NCBI GenBank assembly: GCA_005893365.1 | Contig: VBPB01000182.1 | Coordinates: forward strand, 1-5,612 | Direction of reading: 5' to 3' | Source: Candidatus Eiseniibacteriota bacterium | GTDB taxonomy: Bacteria > Eisenbacteria > RBG-16-71-46 | DNA length: 5,612 bases | In this document: positions 5,378 to 5,612 of the stretch, in pieces | Layout: every line of letters starts with the position of its first letter | How positions within the stretch are numbered: the first letter of the stretch is position 1 | The notes under the pieces: model-generated | What the model was told of the DNA's origin: nothing | Seen by the model: the letters and a program-made list of their open reading frames with translations, nothing else | Database searches by the model: none | Made by a program: the position numbers and the translations under genes

Positions 5378-5612
5378 ATGACGGAAATGAGCGGACCGGG
5401 CTACCGCGTGGAGCGCATCGAGCACGAGAGTGGGCTCGTGACGCTGCGCTTTGCGGGAGAACTTCGGTTCCGAGAGTGTTTCCAGTCATGGGAGAGGGTG
5501 GGCCAGCTCGCGCGTCCACCGGGCGCGCGCACCGAGCTCGATCTCGCCGCGGTCGAACATCTCGACGGAGCGGCGGCGGCGCTCTTCCTCGATCTGCGCC
5601 ATGAGCTGGCCG
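5378..5612 (+). CDS. STAS-domain protein, probably N-terminus of an MlaE-type ABC transporter permease (3' end outside window)
   Basis: ATG 5378 opens a frame with no stop up to the window end, giving 78 residues plus one base. An alternative ATG lies three codons later (5387). The sequence shows a STAS/MlaB-like fold pattern: YRVERIEHE, a beta strand VTLRFAGELRFRE, a helix FQSWERVGQLA, then RTELDLAAVEHLDGAAAALF and LDLRHELA, where LDLAAVEHLDG corresponds to the strand and loop ending in the Asp/Ser-Gly segment of STAS domains. In many high-GC Gram-negatives this domain precedes a membrane MlaE/YrbE permease that moves phospholipids between the two membranes with an MlaF ATPase and an MlaD substrate-binding protein. 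Only the STAS part is visible, so a stand-alone STAS protein (MlaB or anti-sigma antagonist-like) is the alternative. Frame and start are well supported by codon pattern; the permease call is inference. Confidence 0.6.
   Translation, partial: MTEMSGPGYRVERIEHESGLVTLRFAGELRFRECFQSWERVGQLARPPGARTELDLAAVEHLDGAAAALFLDLRHELA

Noticed and set aside
4953..5519. 188-codon minus-strand ORF across the intergenic region and the STAS gene start
   Set aside because: Lies opposite two better-supported frames and has no motif.
1..5612. CRISPR arrays, tRNA/rRNA genes, insertion sequences, toxin-antitoxin or defence genes
   Set aside because: I saw no regularly spaced repeats, no cloverleaf-like sequence with a recognisable T-loop, no transposase or integrase motifs, and no small gene pair of that type.

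Overview
The window reads as chromosome of a high-GC, Gram-negative (diderm) bacterium. It encodes an inner-membrane RND pump, an outer-membrane channel lipoprotein and the beginning of what looks like an Mla-type (STAS-MlaE) lipid-transport permease. High GC, the STAS-MlaE architecture and a PPOX/F420-type oxidoreductase remnant would fit a myxobacterial or deltaproteobacterial-type lineage, but proteobacteria in general remain possible. This placement is inference only.

Layout. (1) Positions 1-1929, plus strand: the C-terminal 642 residues of an RND/HAE1-type multidrug efflux permease, whose 5' part lies outside the window. (2) 1926-3365, plus strand: a NodT/OprM-type outer-membrane factor, starting on a GTG that overlaps the permease stop (GTGA), so the two are translationally coupled. 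The periplasmic adaptor gene is expected just upstream of the window. (3) 3405-4031, minus strand, convergent: a beta-class glutathione S-transferase. Its leader (about 4038-4160) is rich in dyads, including an operator-like inverted repeat directly upstream of the ribosome-binding site. (4) 4160-4414, minus strand: the C-terminal 84 codons of a pyridoxamine-5'-phosphate-oxidase-like (PPOX/F420-type) protein with no N-terminal half; a gene remnant. (5) 4404-5186, plus strand: a 260-codon ORF that looks like the N-terminal ~204 and C-terminal ~56 residues of a conserved, functionally uncharacterised family of ~480 residues, with the middle missing in frame. (6) 5187-5377: intergenic, with a plausible sigma70-type promoter at its right end. 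(7) 5378 to the window end, plus strand: start of a STAS-domain protein, probably the N-terminus of an MlaE-type ABC permease.

How it fits together. The left third is a textbook tripartite efflux operon. The GST is a detoxification enzyme, but it is convergent with the efflux genes and so not part of their operon. The segment from about 3400 to 5380 is less GC-rich than the efflux genes and holds one intact gene (GST) plus two damaged genes that abut head-to-head near 4404-4430, which suggests an accessory zone shaped by deletion. I found no convincing evidence of a new defence or mobile system. The most unusual structure is the scar-like junction between the oxidoreductase remnant and the internally deleted conserved gene.
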